DNA of 12,606 nt from CAZBUK01 sp964495085 (lineage in GTDB: Bacteria > Bacteroidota > Ignavibacteria > T3Sed10-11): contig CAZBUK010000101.1 of assembly GCA_964495085.1 (NCBI GenBank), positions 1-12,606 on the forward strand, in the 5' to 3' direction. The notes under the pieces were generated by a model. That model searched no databases. It was not told the origin of the DNA and was given only the letters and a program-made list of their open reading frames with translations. Each line of letters starts with the position of its first letter. Position 1 is the first letter of the stretch. Both the position numbers and the translations under genes were made by a program. Of the stretch, positions 1 through 7,712 are shown piece by piece.

Positions 1-1
1 G

Positions 2-2293
2 ATATTACTCTATGTGCAGGATGAATTGAGTTATGATACATTCCATACGAATTCCGATAAACTCTTTAGAGTAATTCATTCTAAAGATAATTTCGAAGAC
101 AAGGCGGCGGGGACACCGGCGCCTTTAGGACCGGCTCTGCAAGCCGGTATTCCTGAAGTCGTTCACTATGCACGGATTGCAAGTCCGTTTCCAAGGATTT
201 CGGTTACATACGAAGATAAATTGTTTTATGAAAACAGGATGATTTTTGTCGATTCCACCTTCTTTGAGATGTTTACTTTTCCGTTTAAATCCGGCAACAG
301 TGAAACAGCTTTAAAAGATTTGCAGAATGTAGTTATCACTGAAGAAATCGCAATGAAATATTTCGGGGATGAAAATCCGGTCGGTAAAGCGCTTCTGCTT
401 GATGGAAGGGCTGAAATAATAGTGTCGGGAGTTGTGTATAATGTTCCCCATAATTCACATATCCAATTCGATTTTCTTTTATCATTCCAGAACATGTATG
501 CACGTCGCTTGCTGTTGACCGGCTGGGGTGATTTTAATTTCAATACGTATGTCCAGTTGAATACAAGTGAATCAACTGAAGCGATTAATAATAAAGCAAC
601 AGAGGTTGCGATATCGAACGATTGTCCGCAGATAAAATACGGCAACAGGAGTATTATCTTTCAGCCGCTTACCGATGCTCATCTTGATGCGGAGACAGAG
701 CTCGCCGGAATAGAAATTATGGCTGCTCTCGGTAATAAAAACACGGTTTATGTATTTTCATTGATTGCGCTGTTATTATTAGGCATTGCGTACTTTAATT
801 ACATCAACCTTTCTACATCACGTTTAGCTACCAGAAGATTTGAAATCAGTGTAAGAAAAACACTCGGCGCAAACCGGGGGCATGTAGTCAGCCAATTCTT
901 AGTTGAAGCCGTTATCTTTTCATGTATTGCTTTACTCATTTCGATTATACTTGTTGAACTTTCTCTGAATGGGTTTAATAATTTTACCGGTAAGTCTCTG
1001 TCGCTTCATTTGCTGGATGTAAGCAATGTATCGTTTATTTTTCTGCTTACCATTTTTGTATCTGCTATTGCCGGGTTATTCCCTGCGTTTTATATCTTAT
1101 CCTTTTCATCCAACCTGTCCAAAGCCATTTCAGGCGTATCAAAAGAAATAAAATATTCGCCTTTAAGAAAAACGCTTGTGGTAATTCAATTTTCTTTTAC
1201 CATTGGTCTAATCGTAGGCGTAATTGTAATTTATAATCAGATGAAGTTTATATCTGATAAATATCTCGGTTTTGATAAGGATAATATTGTGATGGTCCCT
1301 GTGCGGGAAAATTTCGGTGCAAAATATAATTCTATAAAAAACCGTCTACTCCAGGATCCGAACATACTTGGCGTTGCCGCGCAGGATTGGCTTCAGCTTA
1401 GAGGACCAAGAAATACCGGACTCTTTAACTATGAAGGGAAAAACGATCATACCTTAACCATGATTTCACATGCGCAGGTTGATTACGATTTTATTGACGT
1501 AATGAATATTAAACTGGCGGACGGAAGAATATTTTCAGAAGAATATGCAACCGATACAGACGAGGCGTTCATTATCAACCGGGAAGCAGCCAAACAAATG
1601 GGGTCAGCGTCTCCGGTTGGCGGGCAATTTTCATTGTATAATAAAACCGGTAGAATAATCGGTGTCATGGAAGATGCTAATTTCAGTACGCTTCATCATA
1701 AAACAGAACCGATGGTTTATCATGTTATGAATACTATAAACAGAACGGCATATTTATACGGAAGTATCTTTATCAAGATTAAAGGCGCCGGTATCTCTGA
1801 AAGTATTTCTGTTATAAACGAAGTATGGAAAGAAGAAAATCCGCACTCTCCGTTTGAATATCAATTTCTCGATGAAGCATTACATAATCGCTATAAAACA
1901 GAACAGACAACCGGAAAGCTGTTAAATGCTTTTTCATTTCTTGCAATATTTATCTCTTGTCTCGGTTTATTCGGACTTGTTTCATTCAGCATTGAACAAA
2001 GAACAAAAGAAATAGGAATAAGGAAAGTATTAGGTTCAAATGTTTCCGGAATACTATCCGTTGTGCTGAGGGATTTCATTTACCTGATATTATTGGCCAA
2101 TTTAATTGCCTGGCCCGCGGCATATTTCCTTTTGGATACATGGCTTCAGGATTTTGCATACAAAATTGATATGAGCGGATGGATGTTTGCACTTGCCGGC
2201 GGTATTGCCTTAGTGATTGCACTTGCATCTGTAAGCATTCAGGCAATAAAAGCGGCAACGGCAAACCCTGTCGAAGCATTGAGATACGAATAG
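2..2293 (+). CDS. MacB/FtsX-type ABC transporter permease 1 (5' partial)
   Basis: An inner-membrane ABC permease of the doubled MacB/FtsX type, whose periplasmic domains are expected to be moved by a separate ATPase. The frame is open to the left edge, beginning ILLYVQDELSYD inside TM1. Alignment to permease 2 suggests about 36 N-terminal residues are missing, giving about 799 in all. The GTG at 14 lies inside this conserved stretch and is not the start. Visible-residue layout: periplasmic domain 1 to about 245 (AMKYFGDENPVGK near 115), TM2 248-270, TM3 303-324, TM4 343-366, TM5 391-413, periplasmic domain 2 about 414-640, TM6 640-661, TM7 692-714, TM8 726-750, ending EALRYE. The second cytoplasmic loop is canonical (RTKEIGIRKVLGS), but the first is divergent (RRFEISVRKTLGA). 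The usual DFHF motif of domain 2 reads DANF. GC is about 40%, well below the other four genes. Substrate unknown. Confidence 0.93.
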   Translation: MLLYVQDELSYDTFHTNSDKLFRVIHSKDNFEDKAAGTPAPLGPALQAGIPEVVHYARIASPFPRISVTYEDKLFYENRMIFVDSTFFEMFTFPFKSGNSETALKDLQNVVITEEIAMKYFGDENPVGKALLLDGRAEIIVSGVVYNVPHNSHIQFDFLLSFQNMYARRLLLTGWGDFNFNTYVQLNTSESTEAINNKATEVAISNDCPQIKYGNRSIIFQPLTDAHLDAETELAGIEIMAALGNKNTVYVFSLIALLLLGIAYFNYINLSTSRLATRRFEISVRKTLGANRGHVVSQFLVEAVIFSCIALLISIILVELSLNGFNNFTGKSLSLHLLDVSNVSFIFLLTIFVSAIAGLFPAFYILSFSSNLSKAISGVSKEIKYSPLRKTLVVIQFSFTIGLIVGVIVIYNQMKFISDKYLGFDKDNIVMVPVRENFGAKYNSIKNRLLQDPNILGVAAQDWLQLRGPRNTGLFNYEGKNDHTLTMISHAQVDYDFIDVMNIKLADGRIFSEEYATDTDEAFIINREAAKQMGSASPVGGQFSLYNKTGRIIGVMEDANFSTLHHKTEPMVYHVMNTINRTAYLYGSIFIKIKGAGISESISVINEVWKEENPHSPFEYQFLDEALHNRYKTEQTTGKLLNAFSFLAIFISCLGLFGLVSFSIEQRTKEIGIRKVLGSNVSGILSVVLRDFIYLILLANLIAWPAAYFLLDTWLQDFAYKIDMSGWMFALAGGIALVIALASVSIQAIKAATANPVEALRYE

Positions 2294-2304
2294 TATCTCA
2301 ATGC
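2276..2304 (+). other. Perfect 12-bp hairpin across the stop codon of permease 1
   Basis: GCATTGAGATAC (2276-2287) is exactly complementary to GTATCTCAATGC (2293-2304), with the 5-base loop GAATA between them. The TAG stop (2291-2293) sits at the loop/right-arm junction, so the left arm codes for the last residues and the right arm is untranslated. The following bases are not a T-run, so this does not look like a standard intrinsic terminator. An mRNA 3'-end stabiliser or a factor-assisted termination site are possible roles, both inferred. Confidence 0.6.
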
Positions 2305-2376
2305 GAACATCCCGCCGTTATTCAGGGGGGTTGGAGAGTTTGCGGCATGAGTGAGCGGAAGGCTTGGCGCAGAGGA

Positions 2377-2418
2377 CTAGAGCAGAGCGCATAGCTCACA
2401 GCGCATAGAGCAGAGCGC
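2377..2418 (-). repeat. 7-base periodic repeat cluster A
   Basis: Six consecutive 7-base units in strict register: CTAGAGC, AGAGCGC, ATAGCTC, ACAGCGC, ATAGAGC, AGAGCGC. Read on the minus strand, the dominant form is TATGCGC or TCTGCTC, the same type as cluster B. AGCGCATAG occurs at 2386-2394 and, except for its context, again at 2400-2408. Weaker 7-base spacing may extend leftwards to about 2363. The function is unknown. The short period with no unique spacers excludes a CRISPR array. Confidence 0.75.
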
Positions 2419-2524
2419 GAAGGGATCGAAGGATATCGTACAAACAATTAAATAGGAAGATGGGTGTTATAGCTAAAGCTTTAAAAAGACACTGAGAAGT
2501 AACTGATCATTCCAACTAAAGACT

Positions 2525-2587
2525 TTGCGCCATGCACCAGGAACTATGCGCTTTGCGCCTTGCGACAAGCGCTTTGCACCATGCAAG
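2525..2587 (+). repeat. 7-base periodic repeat cluster B
   Basis: Nine consecutive 7-base units in unbroken register: TTGCGCC, ATGCACC, AGGAACT, ATGCGCT, TTGCGCC, TTGCGAC, AAGCGCT, TTGCACC, ATGCAAG. All but the third keep a core close to (A/T)TGC(G/A)C(C/T). CTATGCGCT at 2544-2552 is the exact reverse complement of AGCGCATAG in cluster A, so the two clusters are opposed and could pair in RNA or as extruded DNA. The last unit runs into the Shine-Dalgarno sequence of permease 2. Three units make 21 bases, so translation from the TTG at 2525 gives a false 7-residue periodicity (MRFAPCD, KRFAPCK). Confidence 0.8.
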
Positions 2588-2590
2588 GAG
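2585..2590 (+). promoter_or_regulatory. Ribosome binding site of permease 2
   Basis: AAGGAG lies 6 bases before the ATG at 2597. It fixes the start there rather than at the in-frame TTG at 2525, which lies in repeat DNA. The site overlaps the last unit of repeat cluster B. Confidence 0.8.
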
Positions 2591-2596
2591 AAGCAC

Positions 2597-5005
2597 ATGC
2601 TGAAAAACTACCTGACCGTCGCTCTGCGGAATATGCTCCGTCATAAAGGGTATACCCTTATCAACATAACCGGCCTCGCCGCAGGAATGGTCTGCTGTCT
2701 GCTCATACTGTTATATCTGCTCCATGAAACGAGCTACGACCGTTTCAATCCTCTGGCGGACCGGATCTACAGGGTACTGACCGACGAAACCGGAGAGACC
2801 GGCACTGCTCACCTTGCCAGTACAAATACTCCGTTGGCACCGCTCCTTGCAGCCGAGTTCCCTGAAATGGAATATGTAGTGCGCATCGTTCCGTACAGCG
2901 TTTCGATGAGCAGCGAGCATGATCGTTTGTTTCAGGAGGATGGATTTGTTTTCGCGGATTCCGCATTCTTCCGTATGTTTACATTTGAGTTTATGTACGG
3001 AGATCCGATGACTGCGCTTGACGAACCGTTCTCGATCGTCCTGACCCGGGAAACGGCGGAAAAATACTTCGGATCGGCAGATGTCGTCGGAAAATATCTG
3101 ACGATCGAAAAAAAGCATCTGTTTAAAGTGACCGGAGTACTGCGAGGCATACCTTCGACGTCGAGCATACGTTTCGATGCTGTAGCAAATCTGACGAGCG
3201 GCGGCGAGGTCGTGGGATCATGGCTGTTCGAACATTGGTATCATCCCCCCGTCTATACATATGTTTTGCTGGCTCAGAATACATCAATGCAGGATCTGGA
3301 ATCCCGCATGGACGGATTCGTCGCAAAGAGACTCGGAGAGCGCTTTTCCTGGCGATCATACCGGCTGCAACCGCTCACTGAGGTACACCTGACGCCGGAT
3401 CTCGGTAATGAACAGGTCCCCGCCGTCAACCCGCTCTATCTCTATTCGCTTGCCGGAATCGCATTCCTTATTCTTTTGCTCGCGGGGATTAACTTTACGA
3501 ATTTATCGACTGCCCGTTCGCTCGCTCGCGTGAAGGAAGTCGGACTCCGGAAGGTGATCGGAGCCGGACGAGGGGATCTGATGAGACAATTTCTAGGCGA
3601 ATCCGTAATCTACGCATACTTTTCCCTGTTGATCGCGTTTATCCTGGTCGAGTTCCTGCTCACTCCGTTCAACAAACTCACCGGTAAACAGCTCGATATT
3701 TCGGCGCTCGGCGATCCTTTGATCGTATTCGTTATTATACTTTTAACGCTTGTCGTGGGAATAGGCGCAGGTTCGTATCCGGCATTTATTCTTTCTGGTT
3801 TCCGCCCTGCACGGATACTGCGGGGAAATACCGGAACGACTTCTCCGATCGGAAACGCTCCGAGGCTGCGCGAATCGCTTGTCGTCATCCAGTTCGCCGT
3901 ATCAATCGCGCTCATCGCATCTACCTTAGCGATTCATTCACAAATTTCCTTCATCCGGGAGAAAAATCTCGGATTCACAAAAGAACAGTTGATAGCGGTA
4001 CCGCTGCGGGACTATACGGTTCAGGAGAATTTTCAAACCCTCAAGAATACGGTATTGACACTTCCGGGAATATCGTGGGTAACGGTACTGTCGAATTTCC
4101 CCTGGGAAAGCGGCTTCTACGGATTTCCCGTTAAAGCCGCTCATCAGGGAAAAGAGATTGAAACGGACATCAGGACTTTACTGGTCGATCATGATTTTGT
4201 GCGAACCATGGACATGCAGCTTGTCGCGGGGAGGGACTTCTCCATAGAGTATTCGACCGACGCTCGTCATGCGTTTATCATCAACGAGACGGCGGCACGG
4301 CGTTTCGGCTTTGAAGATCCGATCGGCATTTCGCTGACCATGGCGAGCGTTGCCGCGGGCAAGCCGAAGCAGGGGGAGGTCGTCGGTGTCGTTCAGGATT
4401 TCCACTTTCAGTCCTTGTATCATGCGATTCAACCGATTGCGCTGACGGTTTCACCCGAGTCATATTACCTTGATAATATGGTTGTCCGACTGAGCACATC
4501 ACAGATATCCGAAACCATCTCCGAATTGGAAGGGCTCTGGCGGAATGTAGTCCCCGGCCGGCCCTTCGAATATTTTTTCCTGGATCATGCATTCGACGCT
4601 CTCTACCGCGAGGAGGTTCGAATCGGCGGGATCCTGAATGCCTCATCCGCCTTCGCGGTCATGATTGGCTGTCTGGGATTGTTCGGGTTATCGTCGTACA
4701 CGACACGGCGGCGCATGAAGGAAATCTGCATCCGGAAAGTACTGGGATCGTCTGCGATGGGCATCGTCGGATTGCTCTCCAAAGATTATATAAAGCTCGT
4801 TCTGATATCAAATGTAATCGCCTGGCCGGCTGCGTACTACGCGATGAATATCTGGCTGGAAAATTTTGCTTATAGAATTGACATCGGCTGGTGGACATTT
4901 ATTATTGCAGGCAGCATAGCGACGATCGTCGCGCTAAGTACCGTCGGCTTCCAGGCGATACGCGCGGCAGGGGCCAATCCTGCCGACGCACTAAAATATG
5001 AATAA
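2597..5005 (+). CDS. MacB/FtsX-type ABC transporter permease 2
   Basis: A complete doubled MacB-type permease of 802 residues, expected in the inner membrane and driven by a separately encoded ATPase. The start is ATG 2597, because AAGGAG sits 6 bases upstream and MLKNYLTVALRN matches the N-terminus of permease 3. Layout: TM1 about 20-42, periplasmic domain 1 about 45-278 (AEKYFGSADVVGK), TM2 280-303, first cytoplasmic loop RVKEVGLRKVIGA, TM3 337-358, TM4 374-397, TM5 426-448, periplasmic domain 2 about 449-678 with VVQDFHFQSL, TM6 679-701, second loop RRMKEICIRKVLGSS, TM7 731-752, TM8 766-788, ending ADALKYE. The Cys replacing Gly in KEIC is unlike the other four copies. Its C-terminal half groups with permeases 1 and 5 (CLGLFGL, IAWP). 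Substrate unknown. Confidence 0.95.
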   Translation: MLKNYLTVALRNMLRHKGYTLINITGLAAGMVCCLLILLYLLHETSYDRFNPLADRIYRVLTDETGETGTAHLASTNTPLAPLLAAEFPEMEYVVRIVPYSVSMSSEHDRLFQEDGFVFADSAFFRMFTFEFMYGDPMTALDEPFSIVLTRETAEKYFGSADVVGKYLTIEKKHLFKVTGVLRGIPSTSSIRFDAVANLTSGGEVVGSWLFEHWYHPPVYTYVLLAQNTSMQDLESRMDGFVAKRLGERFSWRSYRLQPLTEVHLTPDLGNEQVPAVNPLYLYSLAGIAFLILLLAGINFTNLSTARSLARVKEVGLRKVIGAGRGDLMRQFLGESVIYAYFSLLIAFILVEFLLTPFNKLTGKQLDISALGDPLIVFVIILLTLVVGIGAGSYPAFILSGFRPARILRGNTGTTSPIGNAPRLRESLVVIQFAVSIALIASTLAIHSQISFIREKNLGFTKEQLIAVPLRDYTVQENFQTLKNTVLTLPGISWVTVLSNFPWESGFYGFPVKAAHQGKEIETDIRTLLVDHDFVRTMDMQLVAGRDFSIEYSTDARHAFIINETAARRFGFEDPIGISLTMASVAAGKPKQGEVVGVVQDFHFQSLYHAIQPIALTVSPESYYLDNMVVRLSTSQISETISELEGLWRNVVPGRPFEYFFLDHAFDALYREEVRIGGILNASSAFAVMIGCLGLFGLSSYTTRRRMKEICIRKVLGSSAMGIVGLLSKDYIKLVLISNVIAWPAAYYAMNIWLENFAYRIDIGWWTFIIAGSIATIVALSTVGFQAIRAAGANPADALKYE

Positions 5006-5104
5006 GAAGGGTAATCGTAGCAGATCTTCAGATGATCGGCCTTTAGATATGAGAAAGTCGTATAAAAATTGCTCAGCGACATTCATAGCCGAGAGAATAA
5101 ATCC

Positions 5105-7552
5105 ATGCTAAAAAATTACCTGACCGTCGCTCTGCGGAACATCCGCAAACACAAACTCCTTTCATTCATCAATATCGCCGGACTTACCGCCGGCATGACC
5201 TGCTGTTTTCTGATCATGCTCTTCGTTCGCCATGAGCTCAGCTACGATTCTTTTCATGAGAATGCCGACCGGATTTACCGGATTAAATACACCCCGAAGT
5301 TCGTTGCTGCGGGAATGAAGTACGCGCGTATTCCTCCTCCCGTCGCCCCCCTGCTTCCCGAATATTTCCCGGAGATCGAAACCTCCGCACGTCTGTATCA
5401 GAGAAGCGCGAGCATAACCGTCGAGGGAGACGAAGAAGCCGATCGCCGGCATTACGAAGAAAACCGGTTCTATTTCGCCGATTCGACTCTCTTCAATATC
5501 TTTACTTTCGGATTTAAACAAGGGAGCCCTGGGAATGCGCTTAGCGAACCCTTCTCCGTCGTCATTACCGAATCGATAGCGGAAAAATACTTCGGAACGA
5601 CCGACGCCCTCGGCAGGATGATCGTCTTTGCCGGCCATTTCCCTTTCAGGGTATCCGGCGTCTTCGAGGACTTTCCGATGACCGCGCACATGAGACCCGA
5701 ATTGCTTGCATCGTACGAGAGCATGTTCGCCACCGAGAACGAATTCGCCCGGACGAATCTGCCCCAGAACTGGGTTATCAGCCATTCATTTACGTATGTG
5801 CTGCTGCACCGGGCTCACTCTGCTGCGGCGGTGGACGGCAAAATGCAGGGCTTCCTCGATGCGCATGCCCATCCTCAGTTCAAAAACCACATCGAATTCA
5901 CACTCGAGCCCCTGCGCGCAATACATCTCCGGACGGAAACGATCATGAATCCCGAACCGACCGGGAATATCAGGTATATCTACATTTTCTCCGCCATCGC
6001 CTTCATCACGCTTCTCATCGCCTGTTTTAATTTTGTGAATCTCTCCACGGCGCGCTCGCTCAAACGTGCGAAGGAAGTCGGCATGCGGAAAGTTCTAGGA
6101 GCCAACCGCGGAAAGGTTGTCACACAGTTTCTCGGGGAGTCGCTCATACTCGGATTCATTGCATTCGCATGCTCGCTTGCGCTCATCGAGCTCCTGCTGC
6201 CTCTCCTGAATACCCTGACCAACAGGAGCATTGATTTTTCGTACACGGGCAACGCCTCTCTGCTTGCGGTTTATCTGTCGGTTTTCCTCGCAACCGGTAT
6301 TTTAGCCGGAGCGTATCCGGCGATCTTCATCTCCTCCTTTCAGCCGATCACGGCGCTGAGGGGACGCACGGAAAAAAACGTACCTGGTGCACCCGGCATA
6401 CGGAAAGTACTCATCGTCGCGCAGTTCGTAGCCACGATCGCGCTCATCGCCGGAACGATGATTGTCTACCTGCAGCTCCAGTACTGGAGAAATCAACCGC
6501 TTGGATTCAATAAAGAGCATGTACTGGTGATACCGTTGTTCAGTTCTAATATTAACAACGCATTCGGCGGAATGACGCCGGAATTGCGCGACCGCCTGCG
6601 GACATTCGAAAACGAGCTACTGGCCAATCCCTCGATCGAGGCAATGACGCTCGCTTCGCACCTGCCGGGAATAGGCGCCGTTATCAGGAATATTATCCCG
6701 GAAGGCTATACCGCCGAAGACAATATCTTTATCGCCGGAATTTCGGTCGACTACGATTTCATAGAAACCTTCGGGCTCGAGTTGGTTGCCGGACGGGACT
6801 TCTCCGAGGATTACGGGAGCGATCATCAGAATGCATTCATCATCAACGAGACGGGTGCGATGAATTTCGGCTGGGCCGATCCCCAAGAGGCGCTCGGCAA
6901 GTCCGTCAACCGCGAGGGGAAGTCGGGAACTATCGTCGGGGTCATGCGCGATTTCCCATACCGGAGCCTGCAGTATCCCATCGAAGGGTACCTGCTGGAT
7001 GTCGCTCCTCAGATCTTCACGACGGTATCGATACGCATCGATGCGCGGAACGTTCCCGGTACCATCAACTATATCGAAGAGATGTGGACGAATTTCTTCC
7101 CGGAAAAAGTTTTTGAGTACCGATTTCTCGATGAACAGATCGACGAAGCATACAATCAGGAGGAACGACTGGCGATGATAGTCGGCAATTTCTCGCTCCT
7201 CGCCATCGTCATCTCGATCCTCGGTCTCTACGGATTGATCCGGCTCGCGGCCGAGCAGCGAACGAAGGAGATAGGCATTCGAAAAGTACTCGGCGCGTCA
7301 GTCGCGCATGTCGTCTATATACTGACCAAGGAATTTACCCTCCTGATCGTCGTTGCGTTCTTCATTGCGGTGCCGATCATCTACGGGGTAATGAACTCCT
7401 GGCTTGCCGACTTTGCGTATCGCATCCCGCTGTCTGCCGGTATATTTCTGACAGCCGGATTCTTCGCCTTGTTCGTCGCGCTTGCCACCGTAAGCATCCA
7501 GGCGGTCAAATCGGCCCGCATCAATCCGGCAGAATCGGTTAAATACGAATGA
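5105..7552 (+). CDS. MacB/FtsX-type ABC transporter permease 3
   Basis: A complete doubled MacB-type permease of 815 residues, the longest in the array. The start is ATG 5105, chosen because MLKNYLTVALRN aligns at residue 1 with permease 2. The upstream in-frame TTG at 5069 would add 12 unrelated residues and has no ribosome site. Only a weak GAGAG lies 9 bases before 5105. Layout: TM1 about 20-42, periplasmic domain 1 44-288 (AEKYFGTTDALGR), TM2 289-310, loop RAKEVGMRKVLGANR, TM3 344-366, TM4 383-406, TM5 434-456, periplasmic domain 2 457-694, TM6 695-716, loop RTKEIGIRKVLGAS, TM7 744-766, TM8 778-800, ending ESVKYE. Domain 2 has extra residues near its start (around SSNINNAFGGM), and its DFHF motif reads DFPY. 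The last helices resemble permease 4 (no IAWP). Substrate unknown. Confidence 0.95.
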   Translation: MLKNYLTVALRNIRKHKLLSFINIAGLTAGMTCCFLIMLFVRHELSYDSFHENADRIYRIKYTPKFVAAGMKYARIPPPVAPLLPEYFPEIETSARLYQRSASITVEGDEEADRRHYEENRFYFADSTLFNIFTFGFKQGSPGNALSEPFSVVITESIAEKYFGTTDALGRMIVFAGHFPFRVSGVFEDFPMTAHMRPELLASYESMFATENEFARTNLPQNWVISHSFTYVLLHRAHSAAAVDGKMQGFLDAHAHPQFKNHIEFTLEPLRAIHLRTETIMNPEPTGNIRYIYIFSAIAFITLLIACFNFVNLSTARSLKRAKEVGMRKVLGANRGKVVTQFLGESLILGFIAFACSLALIELLLPLLNTLTNRSIDFSYTGNASLLAVYLSVFLATGILAGAYPAIFISSFQPITALRGRTEKNVPGAPGIRKVLIVAQFVATIALIAGTMIVYLQLQYWRNQPLGFNKEHVLVIPLFSSNINNAFGGMTPELRDRLRTFENELLANPSIEAMTLASHLPGIGAVIRNIIPEGYTAEDNIFIAGISVDYDFIETFGLELVAGRDFSEDYGSDHQNAFIINETGAMNFGWADPQEALGKSVNREGKSGTIVGVMRDFPYRSLQYPIEGYLLDVAPQIFTTVSIRIDARNVPGTINYIEEMWTNFFPEKVFEYRFLDEQIDEAYNQEERLAMIVGNFSLLAIVISILGLYGLIRLAAEQRTKEIGIRKVLGASVAHVVYILTKEFTLLIVVAFFIAVPIIYGVMNSWLADFAYRIPLSAGIFLTAGFFALFVALATVSIQAVKSARINPAESVKYE

Positions 7553-7576
7553 GAATGCACGACCGCATCCGCATTG

Positions 7577-7605
7577 ATATTCCCGCTTCCCGACAGCAGG
7601 GATAT
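7577..7605 (+). other. Imperfect hairpin after permease 3
   Basis: ATATTCCCGCT (7577-7587) can pair with AGCAGGGATAT (7595-7605) around the 7-base loop TCCCGAC, with one G-U wobble and one C-A mismatch. It lies 24 bases after the stop of permease 3. No T-run follows, so it is not a clear terminator. This may be chance, since it was found by eye without an energy calculation. Confidence 0.3.
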
Positions 7606-7702
7606 GTGGACATGAATCAGACAACCGGAGGTTATGCTCCTAATCAGCACATCGAATAAATAATATTTAAATAATCCCGATTCAGGTCAATGTATTCTAC
7701 AG

Positions 7703-7707
7703 GGAGG
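7703..7707 (+). promoter_or_regulatory. Ribosome binding site of permease 4 (supports TTG start)
   Basis: GGAGG lies 5 bases before the TTG at 7713. The nearby upstream ATG at 7690 is in another frame that closes within ten codons. The site therefore supports translation from TTG. Confidence 0.75.
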
Positions 7708-7712
7708 AAACC

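Larger units (their letters stand above)
2294..2596. other. 303-base intergenic region between permeases 1 and 2
   Basis: No credible gene is present. The gap holds, in order: the right arm of the stop-codon hairpin, a short G-rich stretch near 2325-2335, a 7-base repeat cluster in minus-strand sense (2377-2418), an A/T-richer stretch with the 10-base palindrome TAAAGCTTTA (2474-2483), a second 7-base repeat cluster in plus-strand sense (2525-2587), and the ribosome binding site of permease 2. No convincing -35/-10 pair was found. Tiny ATG-started frames (for example 2460-2495, 11 residues) have no supporting evidence. The gap separates a roughly 40% GC gene from genes of over 50% GC. Confidence 0.8.

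Noticed and set aside
14..16. GTG at 14 as the start of permease 1
   Set aside because: The frame continues upstream into the conserved end of TM1 (ILLY), so the gene is cut by the window edge.
2179..2394. 71-residue frame running from the end of permease 1 into the gap
   Set aside because: Most of it is an alternate frame of TM8 of permease 1 and the rest is repeat DNA, with no ribosome site.
2474..2483. Palindrome TAAAGCTTTA as an operator
   Set aside because: A single 10-base A/T-rich palindrome is common by chance, and no second copy or regulator gene is present.
2460..2495. Possible 11-residue leader peptide (MGVIAKALKRH)
   Set aside because: The purine-rich GGAAG abuts the ATG, too close to be a ribosome site, and nothing else supports translation.
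2377..2587. CRISPR array
   Set aside because: The unit is 7 bases and contiguous, with no unique spacers and no cas genes.
2525..2596. N-terminal extension of permease 2 from an in-frame TTG
   Set aside because: The 24 extra residues are translated 7-base repeats, have no counterpart in the paralogues, and have no ribosome site. AAGGAG and the conserved MLKNY start place the gene at 2597.
5069..5104. N-terminal extension of permease 3 from an in-frame TTG
   Set aside because: The added 12 residues (MLSDIHSRENKS) are absent from the other copies and there is no ribosome site before 5069.
5162..5785. 207-residue frame on the minus strand opposite permease 3
   Set aside because: It lies wholly antisense to a well-conserved gene. 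Similar antisense frames oppose the other copies at the equivalent place (for example 2711-3118 and 7770-8054), as expected from shared codon patterns.
7633..7663. Tiny frame (MLLISTSNK) after a GGAGG in the gap before permease 4
   Set aside because: The spacing from GGAGG to ATG is only 2 bases and a nine-residue frame is expected by chance.
7655..7680. A/T-rich TAATAT (7661-7666) as a -10 box for permease 4
   Set aside because: No -35-like hexamer lies at suitable spacing upstream, and no Bacteroidota-type TTTG element accompanies it.
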